DNA of 64,000 nucleotides from Treponema_I sp045599005 (GTDB taxonomy: Bacteria; Spirochaetota; Spirochaetia; Treponematales; Treponemataceae). The notes beneath the pieces are model-generated. The model was not told where the DNA came from. It did not search any database and saw nothing but the letters and a program-made list of their open reading frames with translations. This document shows, in pieces, positions 25,610 through 34,330 of this stretch (positions within the stretch are counted from its first letter, which is position 1; every line of letters starts with the position of its first letter). The DNA lies in assembly GCA_045599005.1 (NCBI GenBank), contig JAZRVF010000019.1, positions 23,090-87,089 on the forward strand, written 5' to 3'. A program made the translations under genes and the position numbers.

Positions 25610-26572
25610 TCAGGTTTTTCTTCTGTAAAGATTTGCCGTGTTCCTTTCCCAGAATACGCCTTCTGCATAGCCCTGTATTGCAGGATTTGATTCTGCCAGA
25701 ATCAGTCGTTTTGCGGCATAACGACAGTAAGTTCTGTCCAGCTCGATTCCGCAATAGGAACGTCCCAGCTTCTTTGCAGTGACGCTGGCTGTGCCGCTGC
25801 CCAGAAAGGGATCAAAGACAAGGGCTCCCGGACGGGATGAAGCCAGAATCAGTTTGGCATAAAGTTTTTCGCTTTTCTGCGTGGGATGTTCTGTGTTTTC
25901 CGGCATGGACCAGAAAGGAACTGATATGTCATCCCAGAAGTTGGAAGGACATGTCAGCCGGAAATTACCATCATCCTCAGTCTGCCAGTCTTTTGCGGTT
26001 CCGTTTTCTCTGTACGGGGCAATCACTTTGCGCTTTATTTTTACAGAATCCAGATCAAAATAATAATCATCAGGATTTTTGACCGCAAACCAGATGTCTT
26101 CCATGCTGTTTTTCCAGTTTGCAGAAGCTCCCCGGCCTTTTTCACGCTGCCAGGTTATGCGGTTGAGAACTGTCAGCTGTTTTTCCAGTGCCCGCTGAAG
26201 AGCTGAGGTGCATTTCCAGTCACCGCACAGATAGAGGCTTCCGTCGGGTTTAAGCAGCCGGCAGACCTGTGGAAGCCATGAATCAAGATAGCTTTCATAA
26301 GAGTCGGAATCCATGGCTCTGAATTTTGATCCGTTGAAAGCCTTGTTAAGATTGTAGGGCGGATCAATGATTATCAGGTCTGCGAAAGCATCAGGAAGCC
26401 GTGGCAGAACTTCCAAAAGATCTGCGTTTATTGTCCGGTCACTAAGATAATTTGCAGAAATGTTATCCGGCAGATCAGAGCCGTCAGTAATCAGCCTGTC
26501 CAGTTTTTCAAATTCATCCGGCTCAAGACGCAGCGTTCTGTTTCTGCCGGAAATAGTTTTTTCTGTCATCAT
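25610..26572 (-). CDS. Orphan DNA methyltransferase (DPPY type, beta order)
   Basis: A 320-residue AdoMet-dependent DNA methyltransferase. The catalytic DPPYNL motif is at residues 70-75 and the AdoMet-binding FDPFLGSGT motif comes much later (about residue 260), so the order is that of the beta class, which includes CcrM and HinfI enzymes. DPPY favours N6-adenine methylation. The region between holds the target-recognition segment, so the site cannot be predicted. No restriction endonuclease is nearby. The ATG overlaps the stop of the OmpA-type surface protein (TGATG). An alternative start is the next ATG at 26569. Confidence 0.88.
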   Translation of the reverse strand: MMTEKTISGRNRTLRLEPDEFEKLDRLITDGSDLPDNISANYLSDRTINADLLEVLPRLPDAFADLIIIDPPYNLNKAFNGSKFRAMDSDSYESYLDSWLPQVCRLLKPDGSLYLCGDWKCTSALQRALEKQLTVLNRITWQREKGRGASANWKNSMEDIWFAVKNPDDYYFDLDSVKIKRKVIAPYRENGTAKDWQTEDDGNFRLTCPSNFWDDISVPFWSMPENTEHPTQKSEKLYAKLILASSRPGALVFDPFLGSGTASVTAKKLGRSYCGIELDRTYCRYAAKRLILAESNPAIQGYAEGVFWERNTANLYRRKT

Positions 26573-29500
26573 TTTTCCAGTATGAATTCCACACGGCGGT
26601 TTTTCCACCAGTTCTCTTTATCATCCCGCGGCACCACGGGAACCCGTCCGCCCATACCCACTGTTGAAAGTCTTGAAGCGGAAACTCCGTATTCAATCAG
26701 TTTGTCCTTTACATATTCTGCCCTGCTGCTGGAAAGGGGAACCAATGCGACGCCGTATTCCTCTGTATCCACAGTCTCCTCTTCCTCAGTGTCCGAAACA
26801 TTGTTTGCGTGTCCTTCAACCGTGACTTTATAATCCTTGAATTTGTTCAGGATTTCTGCAACGCGCATCAGAACACGGTTGTTGTTGTCTATCTGCTCCT
26901 GACTGAGACCTTTGACAGGATCTTCATTCTGTCCCGCAAAGTCAGAGGCGTCACTGCGGAATATTATGGAAGGAATCTGCATCTTAAGCACATCTCCGTC
27001 CCGGATCACAAGAACATCAACAGAAATCAGTCCTTTTGCGACACTTGTCATTCCCAGTTCGTCAGTCACAGAGAATTCAAAGGGATAATCTGTCGCGGAC
27101 TGGACAAGTTCGCCGGAATTGCTGCGTCCGTCCCAGATCATCCGTTCTGTGATAGCTGATTTTCCTGAAGTTTTCCAGAATGAGTTGCCGTTCTCAGGAT
27201 CTTTCACCTCAAAATGCCAGTTTGTAAACGGAATTGCGCTGTTTGCAGAGAGAAGAATGTAAAGATCATCCTGGTAGCCGTCATTGTCAGGACTGAAATA
27301 TTCCGGTGCTGTACGGACAAGAAGTGAAGGCGGTGTGACCCATGACGTGAATTTTCCTGTGGATGCGGTGATCTCGTCCCCTTTTGCGTAGCGGATCTCC
27401 AGGACTGCGGAAAATTCCCCTTCCTGCACAAAACCTTTCCTGTCCGTGCCGTTCCATGTGATTGTGGCCGGCAGTGAACTCTGGTCCGCTGTGGACCAGC
27501 TCATCACGCTGCTGTTCCACTGGTCGGTAATGTCAAACTTCCACCATTCAATGCCTTCTGCGGGGCTTGCAGTGATTGAGAAAGTTTCTGTGTCAAGGAT
27601 TCCGTCTCCATTGGGTGAAAACTTCTCTTCCTGCACGGTGACAAAGGATTTTGCAGGCCGTGAGTCAACCTGAAGGTTTTCAAGTACGCACTCCGATCTG
27701 TTTCCGGCCTTGTCTTCGCAGCTTATGACGAATGAATACAATCCGTCCGGAACAAGATTGCTGTCTCTGTCGGTTCCGTCCCAGAAAAAAGATTCTGCCT
27801 TTCCTGTCCATGTGTAGGTCCGGATCCTGCTGCCCGAACTGTCTTTTATGACAGCGGTCCATTTGTCTTCCGTTCCTGTGCTGATGCTGAGCGGCAGCGT
27901 GTCTTTCCTGCCGTCTCCGTTTGGCGAAAAAAGCAGATAATCTGCGGAAACATTTACGGTCGGATAAAGGGTGTCCAGTTCAAAAGTCTGGGTACTGACT
28001 GTGTTTTCGCTGCCGTTGCTGCTTCTTACCGAGAGCCGTGCGGAATAAACTCCGTCAGGACATGCTTTCGGTCTGTCAGAAGTGTTTGACGATCCGTTCC
28101 ACATAAAGGATTCCGGCAGGGATTTTTTCTCGGCCTGTGTCCAGACTTCTTTTCCGCTGCCGTCGAGAACTGAAAAACGGTATTCAGTGATTTTTGCACC
28201 GGTTCTTACCATGGGGTAAAAACTGATTGTGTCGTTCTTGCCGTCTTTGTTCGGTGAAAAAGCCATGTTTCTGGAACCGACTGACAGAAGAATGTCCGTG
28301 CGGCTTGTGTTCAGCTCAAAGGAACTGCTTTCCGTGCAGAAAAAGTTTCCCGCTGAGTCTGTTGAAAAAAGCCGGTAGGTGTAGATTCCGTCTGCAATTG
28401 TTCCGTCATCTCCTGTTCCGTCCCAGATCTGGACTGTTGGAACCTGGCTTCCGAAATCATAGGTTTTTACGACAGTTCCGTGGGAATCAACAATTTCCCC
28501 TGTCCAGGATTCCTCAACTGATGAATCCTGTGTGATTGTAAGAAAATCCAGTTTGCCGTCGCCGTCTGGAGAAAAAATCTGGTTGTCTGTCTGGATCAAT
28601 GCGTAAGGTGCCGTGTTGTCCACAGAGAAATTGCGGGAAATCTCGGATTTCTGACCATTCTGGAAAAGGGCTGTGAAAATCATTCTGTAATCGCCATCGG
28701 GAAGGGGCAGACCTTCTGAGGTCATTCCATCATACAGGATGACTTCTTCCGGAAGATTTGTTCCACGGATTGTGTTGAATATTTTTCCACCGTTTTTTGA
28801 CCAGATCTCAATTTTCCATTCCGAAAGCCCTGACAGATCTGAGAAAGTGGGCATAACAGAAAGCTCTTTTCTGCATGTTTCCGAAATTCCTCCGGGAGCG
28901 ATAGGACTTCCTTTTACAAAAAGATTGATAGATCTTCTCATAGGATCAAAGCGGATGTTTGAAATCTGTGTCCTGTCTGAGACATTGCCCGCCCTGTCTT
29001 TGGACTGGATTCGGTATGTGTAGATGCCGCCGGGAAGCCAGTTGCCGAATTCATCTTTTCCGTCCCAGGTTACAGTCTGCGGGGCTGCGTTTTCCCATGT
29101 CCAGTGGAAAACTTCTTTTCCCTGTGCGTCAGTAATGAATGCGGTCCAGAGATCTTCTGAACTTCCGCTCTGCTCGATGGTGATGGAGCTTCTGCCGTTT
29201 CCTCCGAAGATTTTTTCTTCTTCAGGCAGTTGTCTTACTTCTACGTAAGGTTCTGTGTTGTCCACAGTGATTGTGTAGCTTTTTGTCTTTGCCCTGTTGC
29301 CTCTGTCATCGCTGGCAGTGACGTAATAATGATAGACTCCGTCGGGAGCAGTCTCGCCCGAATCAAGAATTCCGTTCCAGACCACTGAATCCGGAATTGT
29401 GACGCCTTCTTTCGGTGCAAAAAGCTGTGACAGGAAAGTGCTGAATGTAAGTTTCTCAGGCCTTTTTTCCTTGTTGCCGATTGTTCTGACTGTCTTTCCT

Positions 29501-29700
29501 GAATCATCGGTGATTATAAGAGCCCATTCTGAGATGTAGCTTCTGTCGGAGATTGAAAGCGGAATTACAAGTTCGTCCTGAACTCCGTCGTTGTTGGGCG
29601 AAATATACTGTGGACGCGGAGCTGTCTGTGCATGCAGGGAGAGAAGTGCGGAACACAGGATTGCGGAAAAAGCTGGGGTTGATTTATTCAGTCTCTTCAT
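26569..29700 (-). CDS. OmpA-domain surface protein with FlgD-type Ig repeats
   Basis: A 1043-residue exported protein. A signal peptide (to about residue 25, LHAQ) precedes repeated units. Six calcium-site-like motifs of the form SPNxDGxxD (for example FSPNGDGRKD) alternate with about eight FlgD-like Ig segments of the form W-N/D-G...G.Y.....D..GN. The last 140 residues are an OmpA-like peptidoglycan-binding domain (VTVEGHANN, SRAEYVKDKLIEYGV, NRRVEFILE), with an acidic insertion after GHANN. It probably spans from peptidoglycan to the outer surface or lines the periplasm. It overlaps by 4 bases the upstream barrel gene and the downstream methyltransferase. Confidence 0.85.
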   Translation of the reverse strand: MKRLNKSTPAFSAILCSALLSLHAQTAPRPQYISPNNDGVQDELVIPLSISDRSYISEWALIITDDSGKTVRTIGNKEKRPEKLTFSTFLSQLFAPKEGVTIPDSVVWNGILDSGETAPDGVYHYYVTASDDRGNRAKTKSYTITVDNTEPYVEVRQLPEEEKIFGGNGRSSITIEQSGSSEDLWTAFITDAQGKEVFHWTWENAAPQTVTWDGKDEFGNWLPGGIYTYRIQSKDRAGNVSDRTQISNIRFDPMRRSINLFVKGSPIAPGGISETCRKELSVMPTFSDLSGLSEWKIEIWSKNGGKIFNTIRGTNLPEEVILYDGMTSEGLPLPDGDYRMIFTALFQNGQKSEISRNFSVDNTAPYALIQTDNQIFSPDGDGKLDFLTITQDSSVEESWTGEIVDSHGTVVKTYDFGSQVPTVQIWDGTGDDGTIADGIYTYRLFSTDSAGNFFCTESSSFELNTSRTDILLSVGSRNMAFSPNKDGKNDTISFYPMVRTGAKITEYRFSVLDGSGKEVWTQAEKKSLPESFMWNGSSNTSDRPKACPDGVYSARLSVRSSNGSENTVSTQTFELDTLYPTVNVSADYLLFSPNGDGRKDTLPLSISTGTEDKWTAVIKDSSGSRIRTYTWTGKAESFFWDGTDRDSNLVPDGLYSFVISCEDKAGNRSECVLENLQVDSRPAKSFVTVQEEKFSPNGDGILDTETFSITASPAEGIEWWKFDITDQWNSSVMSWSTADQSSLPATITWNGTDRKGFVQEGEFSAVLEIRYAKGDEITASTGKFTSWVTPPSLLVRTAPEYFSPDNDGYQDDLYILLSANSAIPFTNWHFEVKDPENGNSFWKTSGKSAITERMIWDGRSNSGELVQSATDYPFEFSVTDELGMTSVAKGLISVDVLVIRDGDVLKMQIPSIIFRSDASDFAGQNEDPVKGLSQEQIDNNNRVLMRVAEILNKFKDYKVTVEGHANNVSDTEEEETVDTEEYGVALVPLSSSRAEYVKDKLIEYGVSASRLSTVGMGGRVPVVPRDDKENWWKNRRVEFILEK

Positions 29701-30737
29701 TCTTCGTAATCTCCTTCATCCCAGATAAGGATTTCCGGCGGAGCTGTGTCTTTCACTCCAAGATGAAATGCAGCGCCAGCGGAAACAGCCTGGACATTGC
29801 CGGACAGCGCCCTGTAAGCCAGTGCCGGTACAATCTCGCTCTGCTGCCAGCCATGTTCGCTCATGAAGGAATCATCCTTGCTTCTGATTGCGAAACGCGC
29901 ATTTACAGAAAGGTAAAGATTCGGGCCGGCGGTTCCTGCGACTGTTTCCCTAAGGTTGAAAGTCCAGCCGGAACGGATGCAGATCATGTCAGCGACCAGA
30001 CAGTGAAGTCCGGCATCAAAGACGATGTTCTGAAAACTGGGAAATGCAAGGCCTAAAGATGCACCTGCGGAAATTTTTTCTGACTCGTAGAAAACGCCGG
30101 AAATTGCCGCCTGTGGTGTGATGATTCCCGGAAAACCGGTAACTGCGGGACTGTTGCTGAAGGATTTTCCTATTGCCGTGATTGTGCCGGCATAGCGGAT
30201 TTTTGTCAGGAATGGGATTTGCTCGAAGGTGTTCTGTTTGAACACAAAACCCAGATCAGCCGCCAGAGCCCATCCGTTTCCGATCGTTGTGTAAATATCA
30301 GCACCCACATTCAGTTTCTCATCGATCGCTTTTGCAAAACCGGCTCGGACTGTACCGCTGAATCCCAGGTCAAAAGTCCTGATGTTTGAGAAGACTCCCT
30401 GCAGGACTCCTGAAAACACGCCCAGCTTTGAGGGAATCAGAATCCCTGCGTCAAGGACGGTTCCGAAAACACTGGATCCTGCCGGTAATGTGGCGCGGGG
30501 AAAAAGTGCTGTGGCGTAAGCGCTTGCAACAATGCGCTGTTCATCGGCTGTGAGCGCCGGGTTTACTGCAATGTGTTCGGCGGAAAAACTTGTCGCGCTG
30601 TCACATGCCGTAGATGCACCGCTCAAAAGGTCGGGGGCGGAAAGTCTGTAAAAAAGTTCGCCACCTGCAGGCGGATTATAAGCGCTCAAAATGGCGGCAA
30701 ATGCTGAAAAGCATAGAATTAGAAATGATTTTTTCAT
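29697..30737 (-). CDS. Putative outer-membrane protein (PorV/UPF0164-like style)
   Basis: A 346-residue exported protein. The signal peptide (MKKSFLILCFSAFAAILSA) is followed by GASTACDSATSFSAEHIAVNP, which resembles the N-terminal NPA segment of PorV/FadL-like and UPF0164 barrels, and then by many amphipathic strands. AGGAGG lies 9 bases before ATG 30737; the frame is open to 30779 without support. It overlaps the OmpA/FlgD-Ig gene by 4 bases, which suggests the two form one envelope assembly. Family placement is tentative. Confidence 0.65.
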   Translation of the reverse strand: MKKSFLILCFSAFAAILSAYNPPAGGELFYRLSAPDLLSGASTACDSATSFSAEHIAVNPALTADEQRIVASAYATALFPRATLPAGSSVFGTVLDAGILIPSKLGVFSGVLQGVFSNIRTFDLGFSGTVRAGFAKAIDEKLNVGADIYTTIGNGWALAADLGFVFKQNTFEQIPFLTKIRYAGTITAIGKSFSNSPAVTGFPGIITPQAAISGVFYESEKISAGASLGLAFPSFQNIVFDAGLHCLVADMICIRSGWTFNLRETVAGTAGPNLYLSVNARFAIRSKDDSFMSEHGWQQSEIVPALAYRALSGNVQAVSAGAAFHLGVKDTAPPEILIWDEGDYEE

Positions 30738-30767
30738 CAGCAGAACCTCCTGAAAAAGCTTCTGCCA

Positions 30768-30796
30768 AATATAACACACATAAGAAGAATATGTAA
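30768..30796 (-). promoter_or_regulatory. Promoter of the envelope/methyltransferase operon
   Basis: On the minus strand TTACAT, 17 bases, then TATATT, with TG one base before the -10. It sits in the 63-base gap after corA. Confidence 0.7.
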
Positions 30797-30800
30797 CGAA

Positions 30801-31820
30801 TCACTTGGCGGCAATGTGACGTTTCCGGCTTTCTTTAAGAACTTTCTGCTTTCTGTTTCTTTTTTTCCGTCTTTCTGATACGACCGGTTTGTCCTTGAGC
30901 AGAAGCTGGGCAAAAAGTGCGGAGAAAAGACAGAGTCCCGAGACGATGACTGTGCCGATGGGGCCGATGTCTGCAAATGGCAACGGTACGTTCATCCCGA
31001 AAAAACCGGTGATGAAAGTGGGAACCATCAGGACAAGGGAGATGACTGTAAGACGTTTCATGACCACGTTCAGGTTGTTGGAGATGATTGAGGCGAAGGA
31101 ATCGGTGACACTGGAGATGATCTCCGAATAGGTGTCGGTCATCTCGATGGCTTGCCTGTGATCAATGGTCACGTCCTCAAGCCAGTCGCGGTCATCCTCA
31201 TCCAGTGGGAGAAGCTTGGTTTTTCCCAAGCGGTCAATCAGTGATTTGTTGCTCTTCAGTGAAGTGGCGAAAAACAGCAGTGATTTCTCCAGATTGAGCA
31301 GATGCATCAGGTCAGCATTTTTTACGGACTGCTGCAGTTCATTCTGGATGGTTGTTGACCGGCGGTTGATCTCTTTTAGGTAACGGAGAAACAGTGTGTC
31401 AGACCGGGCAAGAACCCGCATGAGAAAGGCAGGAAAGTCTGACAGAGAGATGCCTTTTACGCGGTTTGATGAAATGTCTTTGAGAACTTCGCAGTCAGTC
31501 CAGCAGATTGTGATGAGAATATCGGGAAAAACAACAATGCCCAGAGGAACTGTCAGGTATGAAATATCGTTCTCAGGCACGAACAGGGGCAGACGCACGA
31601 TGATCAGAATGTAGTCGTCATCTTTTTCAATTCGGGACAGCTCATCCTGGTCAAGGATATCAAGAATGTGTTCCTGGTCAATGTGGTATTCTTCCTCAAG
31701 AATCCGGATGTCTTCCCTGGTCACATTTCTGGCATCAACCCAGGTGTTTTTTCCTGCGGTCAGATCATCGGAAGTGTGATGCTGGAATTTACCGTCTTCC
31801 TGCTGCCAGTAGGTGATCAT
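30801..31820 (-). CDS. corA: CorA-family magnesium/divalent cation transporter
   Basis: A 339-residue CorA-type channel. A large cytoplasmic domain (to about residue 270) precedes two C-terminal membrane helices, with the selectivity motif GMN in FFGMNVPLPF between them, and a basic tail follows. ATG 31820 (MITYWQQEDG) is chosen because AGGAGAG lies 6 bases upstream; the frame is open to 31841. CorA forms pentamers in the inner membrane, usually moving Mg, Co or Ni ions. Monocistronic by context. Confidence 0.92.
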   Translation of the reverse strand: MITYWQQEDGKFQHHTSDDLTAGKNTWVDARNVTREDIRILEEEYHIDQEHILDILDQDELSRIEKDDDYILIIVRLPLFVPENDISYLTVPLGIVVFPDILITICWTDCEVLKDISSNRVKGISLSDFPAFLMRVLARSDTLFLRYLKEINRRSTTIQNELQQSVKNADLMHLLNLEKSLLFFATSLKSNKSLIDRLGKTKLLPLDEDDRDWLEDVTIDHRQAIEMTDTYSEIISSVTDSFASIISNNLNVVMKRLTVISLVLMVPTFITGFFGMNVPLPFADIGPIGTVIVSGLCLFSALFAQLLLKDKPVVSERRKKRNRKQKVLKESRKRHIAAK

Positions 31821-31908
31821 AAAACTCTCCTGAGACTGCACACGTATTATGGAAAAAATCAGTCATGAACTGCAGGTGCACAGTCAGCCGTTCCCCGAAA
31901 CCTTAGGG

Positions 31909-31937
31909 ATATTATCGCTTTTATGGGAATAATGCAA
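31909..31937 (-). promoter_or_regulatory. corA promoter
   Basis: On the minus strand TTGCAT and TAATAT are spaced by 17 bases. The predicted leader before the corA ATG is about 80 bases. Confidence 0.75.
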
Positions 31938-31958
31938 TAAATTCAGGGAGGTGCGTTG

Positions 31959-31985
31959 TTGACATGAACTAACTGTTTCTATACT
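31959..31985 (+). promoter_or_regulatory. Promoter of a short unit upstream of livK
   Basis: A consensus TTGACA (31959-31964) and TATACT (31980-31985) with a short 15-base spacer. Six bases after the -10 is an ATG (31992), and a strong terminator follows within 50 bases. Confidence 0.55.
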
Positions 31986-31991
31986 CTAAAG

Positions 31992-32041
31992 ATGCATGAC
32001 AAAGAAGCCGTGGACATCATCAGGTGTTCCCGGCTTTTTTT
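31992..32041 (+). ncRNA. Candidate ~50-nt terminated transcript / leader peptide before liv operon
   Basis: The predicted transcript starts at or near an ATG and ends in a 12-bp hairpin with T-tract at 32005-32041. The ATG opens a frame encoding MHDKEAVDIIRCSRLFLF and a few more residues (25 codons). Ile-Ile and Leu codons occur within the hairpin arms, as in attenuation leader peptides. Because livK has its own promoter further downstream, this may be an independent small RNA or an attenuated second promoter. Expression is inferred only. Confidence 0.45.
32005..32041 (+). terminator. Strong intrinsic terminator upstream of livK
   Basis: AAGCCGTGGACA pairs with TGTTCCCGGCTT (one mismatch, one G-U) around an 8-base loop, followed by a seven-T tract. 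The neighbouring genes are divergent, so it does not serve any annotated upstream gene. Confidence 0.85.
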
Positions 32042-32054
32042 GTTTACACAGAAT

Positions 32055-32083
32055 TTGCCAAAATCATTTTGATTTGGTAGAAT
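32055..32083 (+). promoter_or_regulatory. livK promoter with palindrome in the spacer
   Basis: TTGCCA, 17 bases, TAGAAT: one mismatch to consensus in each box. The spacer region 32058-32077 is an imperfect palindrome (CCAAAATCA/TTGATTTGG) positioned to act as a repressor operator. Predicted start near 32090; AGGAG precedes the livK ATG. Confidence 0.75.
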
Positions 32084-32124
32084 GTATCTGTTTATAGAAA
32101 CTCATTTTTTATAGGAGACAAAAA

Positions 32125-33297
32125 ATGAAGAGAACACTTATGGTAGTTGCAGCACTTCTGCTGGCAACATGCTGCCTTTTTGCAGGCGGTTCAAAAGAGA
32201 ACGTGGTAAAGATCGGTGTTTACGAACCCGCTTCCGGTGACAACGGTGCTGGTGGTAAACAGGAAACTCTGGGTATGCAGTATGCAAACTCAATTACTCC
32301 TACTGTTACAATCGGCGGAACAGAATACAAAGTGGAACTGGTTATCGTTGACAACGAATCATCAAACGATAAGGCAGTTTCTGCTGCAAGTGAACTGATC
32401 AACAAAGGTGTTTCTGTTGTTCTCGGTTCATACGGTTCCGGTGTTTCTATTGCTGCAAGCGATATTTTTGCAAATGCAGAAGTTCCTGCAATCGGTGTAA
32501 CATGTACAAACCCTCAGGTAACACTGGGAAATGACCACTACTTCCGCATCTGCTTCCTTGATCCTTTCCAGGGAACAGTTCTTGCAAACTTCGCAAAAGA
32601 CAGCTTCGGTGCAAAAAAAGCATACAGCCTTGCAAAACTTGGTGATGACTATTCAAGCGGTCTCTGCAATTACTTCAACAAAGCTTTCGAGGCTCTGGGC
32701 GGAGAAGTGATCTACGAGACATTCCCTGACGGAACAACAGACTTTGCTGCATATGTTGCAAACGCAAAAAACAACGGTGCAGACGTTTTCTTTGCTCCCA
32801 CATCAATTGAAGCTGCTGCTCTCATCATTGAGCAGGCAAACACACAGGGTCTTTCAATTCCGCTTCTGGCCGGAGACACATGGGACTCCAACGTTATCCT
32901 GGCTGCTGCAGAAGGAACAGGAATCAACATTTTCGTTACAACATTCTTTGTTGAAGGTAGCACAGATGCAAAAGTTGTTAACTTTGTTGACGGATTCCGC
33001 AAATACCTGAACACAAATGCAACTGCAAAAACAAACAACGGTGGAAACGATGAGATCGCTGCTGTTTCTGCAATGGGATTCGATGCTTACTACACAGCTC
33101 TTGAAGCACTCAAAGCTGCCGGTTCCACAAAAGGTAAAGACCTGATCAAAGTTCTGCCTTCTGTAAAATACACAGGTGTTTCCGGTGCAATCGAATTTGA
33201 TGCGACAGGTGATGCAAAACGTAACGTTGCATACGTAAAGAAAGTAAACAATGCAACAGGAAAATGGGACTTCGTTGCTGTTCAGAGCGTAAAATAA
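32125..33297 (+). CDS. livK: Branched-chain amino-acid ABC transporter, substrate-binding protein
   Basis: A 390-residue periplasmic binding protein of the Leu/Ile/Val family (type I fold). Its signal sequence ends TCCLFAGGSKE, a pattern seen in spirochaete binding proteins; the Cys residues could allow lipidation, although the lipobox is not classical. IGVYEPASGDNGAGG and VLGSYGSGVSIAASDIF are typical ligand-domain motifs. It heads the livKHMGF operon, separated from livH by a terminator that would give more binding protein than membrane subunits. Confidence 0.92.
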   Translation: MKRTLMVVAALLLATCCLFAGGSKENVVKIGVYEPASGDNGAGGKQETLGMQYANSITPTVTIGGTEYKVELVIVDNESSNDKAVSAASELINKGVSVVLGSYGSGVSIAASDIFANAEVPAIGVTCTNPQVTLGNDHYFRICFLDPFQGTVLANFAKDSFGAKKAYSLAKLGDDYSSGLCNYFNKAFEALGGEVIYETFPDGTTDFAAYVANAKNNGADVFFAPTSIEAAALIIEQANTQGLSIPLLAGDTWDSNVILAAAEGTGINIFVTTFFVEGSTDAKVVNFVDGFRKYLNTNATAKTNNGGNDEIAAVSAMGFDAYYTALEALKAAGSTKGKDLIKVLPSVKYTGVSGAIEFDATGDAKRNVAYVKKVNNATGKWDFVAVQSVK

Positions 33298-33313
33298 GTT
33301 CCTTATGATTGAG

Positions 33314-33354
33314 CCCCGGAGAAAATTCCAGACTCCGGGGTGATTTTGTTTTTT
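33314..33354 (+). terminator. Partial terminator between livK and livH
   Basis: CCCCGGAG and CTCCGGGG form a perfect 8-bp stem, followed by TGATTTTGTTTTTT. It probably sets a high ratio of livK to distal genes. Confidence 0.85.
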
Positions 33355-33431
33355 ATCGGCATGTTGCCGCTGACACAGGTTTCCGATGTCAACGGTAATC
33401 TGCAGATAAAAAACTAATCTGGAGAATATAA

Positions 33432-34316
33432 ATGAACGGCTTTCTGACAAACTTGCCCTATCTTCTGGCTGGTATCTCAACGGGCGGTCAGTACGCACTG
33501 ATCGCCATTGGATACACAATGGTTTACGGCATTCTGCGTCTTATCAACTTTGCCCATGGTGACGTTTTCATGGCTGCAGGGTTGATAATGGTTTATACAT
33601 CGGCCACTCTGCCTTTGTATGTTTCTATCCCGGTAACAATCATTGCAACGACTCTTATCGGTTTTGCCGTGGAACGCATTGCCTACAAGCCTCTGCGGAC
33701 GGCACCGCGCATGTCTGTAATGATCAGTGCCATCGGTATGTCATACTTCATCCAGAATATGGCTCTGTATGTCACCGGCGGTCTTACAAAGTATTATCCG
33801 GCAATTCCGTGGATCAGCGATTCTGTAGAGATTTTCGGGGCCATGACAAAGCGTGTCACCCTTATCACTCCTTTCCTGACAATCGTTCTGGTTGTCGCCC
33901 TTGTCGCACTTATCAGGTACACAAAGATCGGTATGGCAATGCGTGCAGTTTCCAAAGACTTTGAGACAGCCCAGCTTATGGGAATCAAGATCAACTCTGT
34001 AATCAGTATGACCTTTGTAATCGGTTCTTTCCTGGCAGCTGTCGGTTCAATCCTGTTCTTCTCAAATTACACAGGTGTAACGCCGACTGTCGGTTCCATG
34101 CCGGGTCTCAAAGCGTTTGTCGCAGCCGTTTTCGGCGGTATCGGCTCCATTCCAGGTGCTGTGATCGGTGCCTTTGTAATCGGTATCTGCGAAAACATCA
34201 TCAAAGGATTGGGTTGGACAACATTCAGTGATGCATTCACTTTTGTTCTGCTGATTGTGGTTCTCATGTTCATGCCCACAGGTATTTTCGGTGAGAAATC
34301 CACCGACAAGGTTTGA
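33432..34316 (+). CDS. livH: Branched-chain amino-acid ABC transporter permease LivH
   Basis: A 294-residue inner-membrane permease with about eight hydrophobic segments. GYTMVYGILRLINFAHGD is the LivH signature, and AFVAAVFGGIGSIPGAVIG is the ATPase-contact loop. GGAGA precedes the ATG. It should pair with LivM to form the membrane channel. Confidence 0.95.
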   Translation: MNGFLTNLPYLLAGISTGGQYALIAIGYTMVYGILRLINFAHGDVFMAAGLIMVYTSATLPLYVSIPVTIIATTLIGFAVERIAYKPLRTAPRMSVMISAIGMSYFIQNMALYVTGGLTKYYPAIPWISDSVEIFGAMTKRVTLITPFLTIVLVVALVALIRYTKIGMAMRAVSKDFETAQLMGIKINSVISMTFVIGSFLAAVGSILFFSNYTGVTPTVGSMPGLKAFVAAVFGGIGSIPGAVIGAFVIGICENIIKGLGWTTFSDAFTFVLLIVVLMFMPTGIFGEKSTDKV

Positions 34317-34330
34317 TTGAGGGGTTTATG

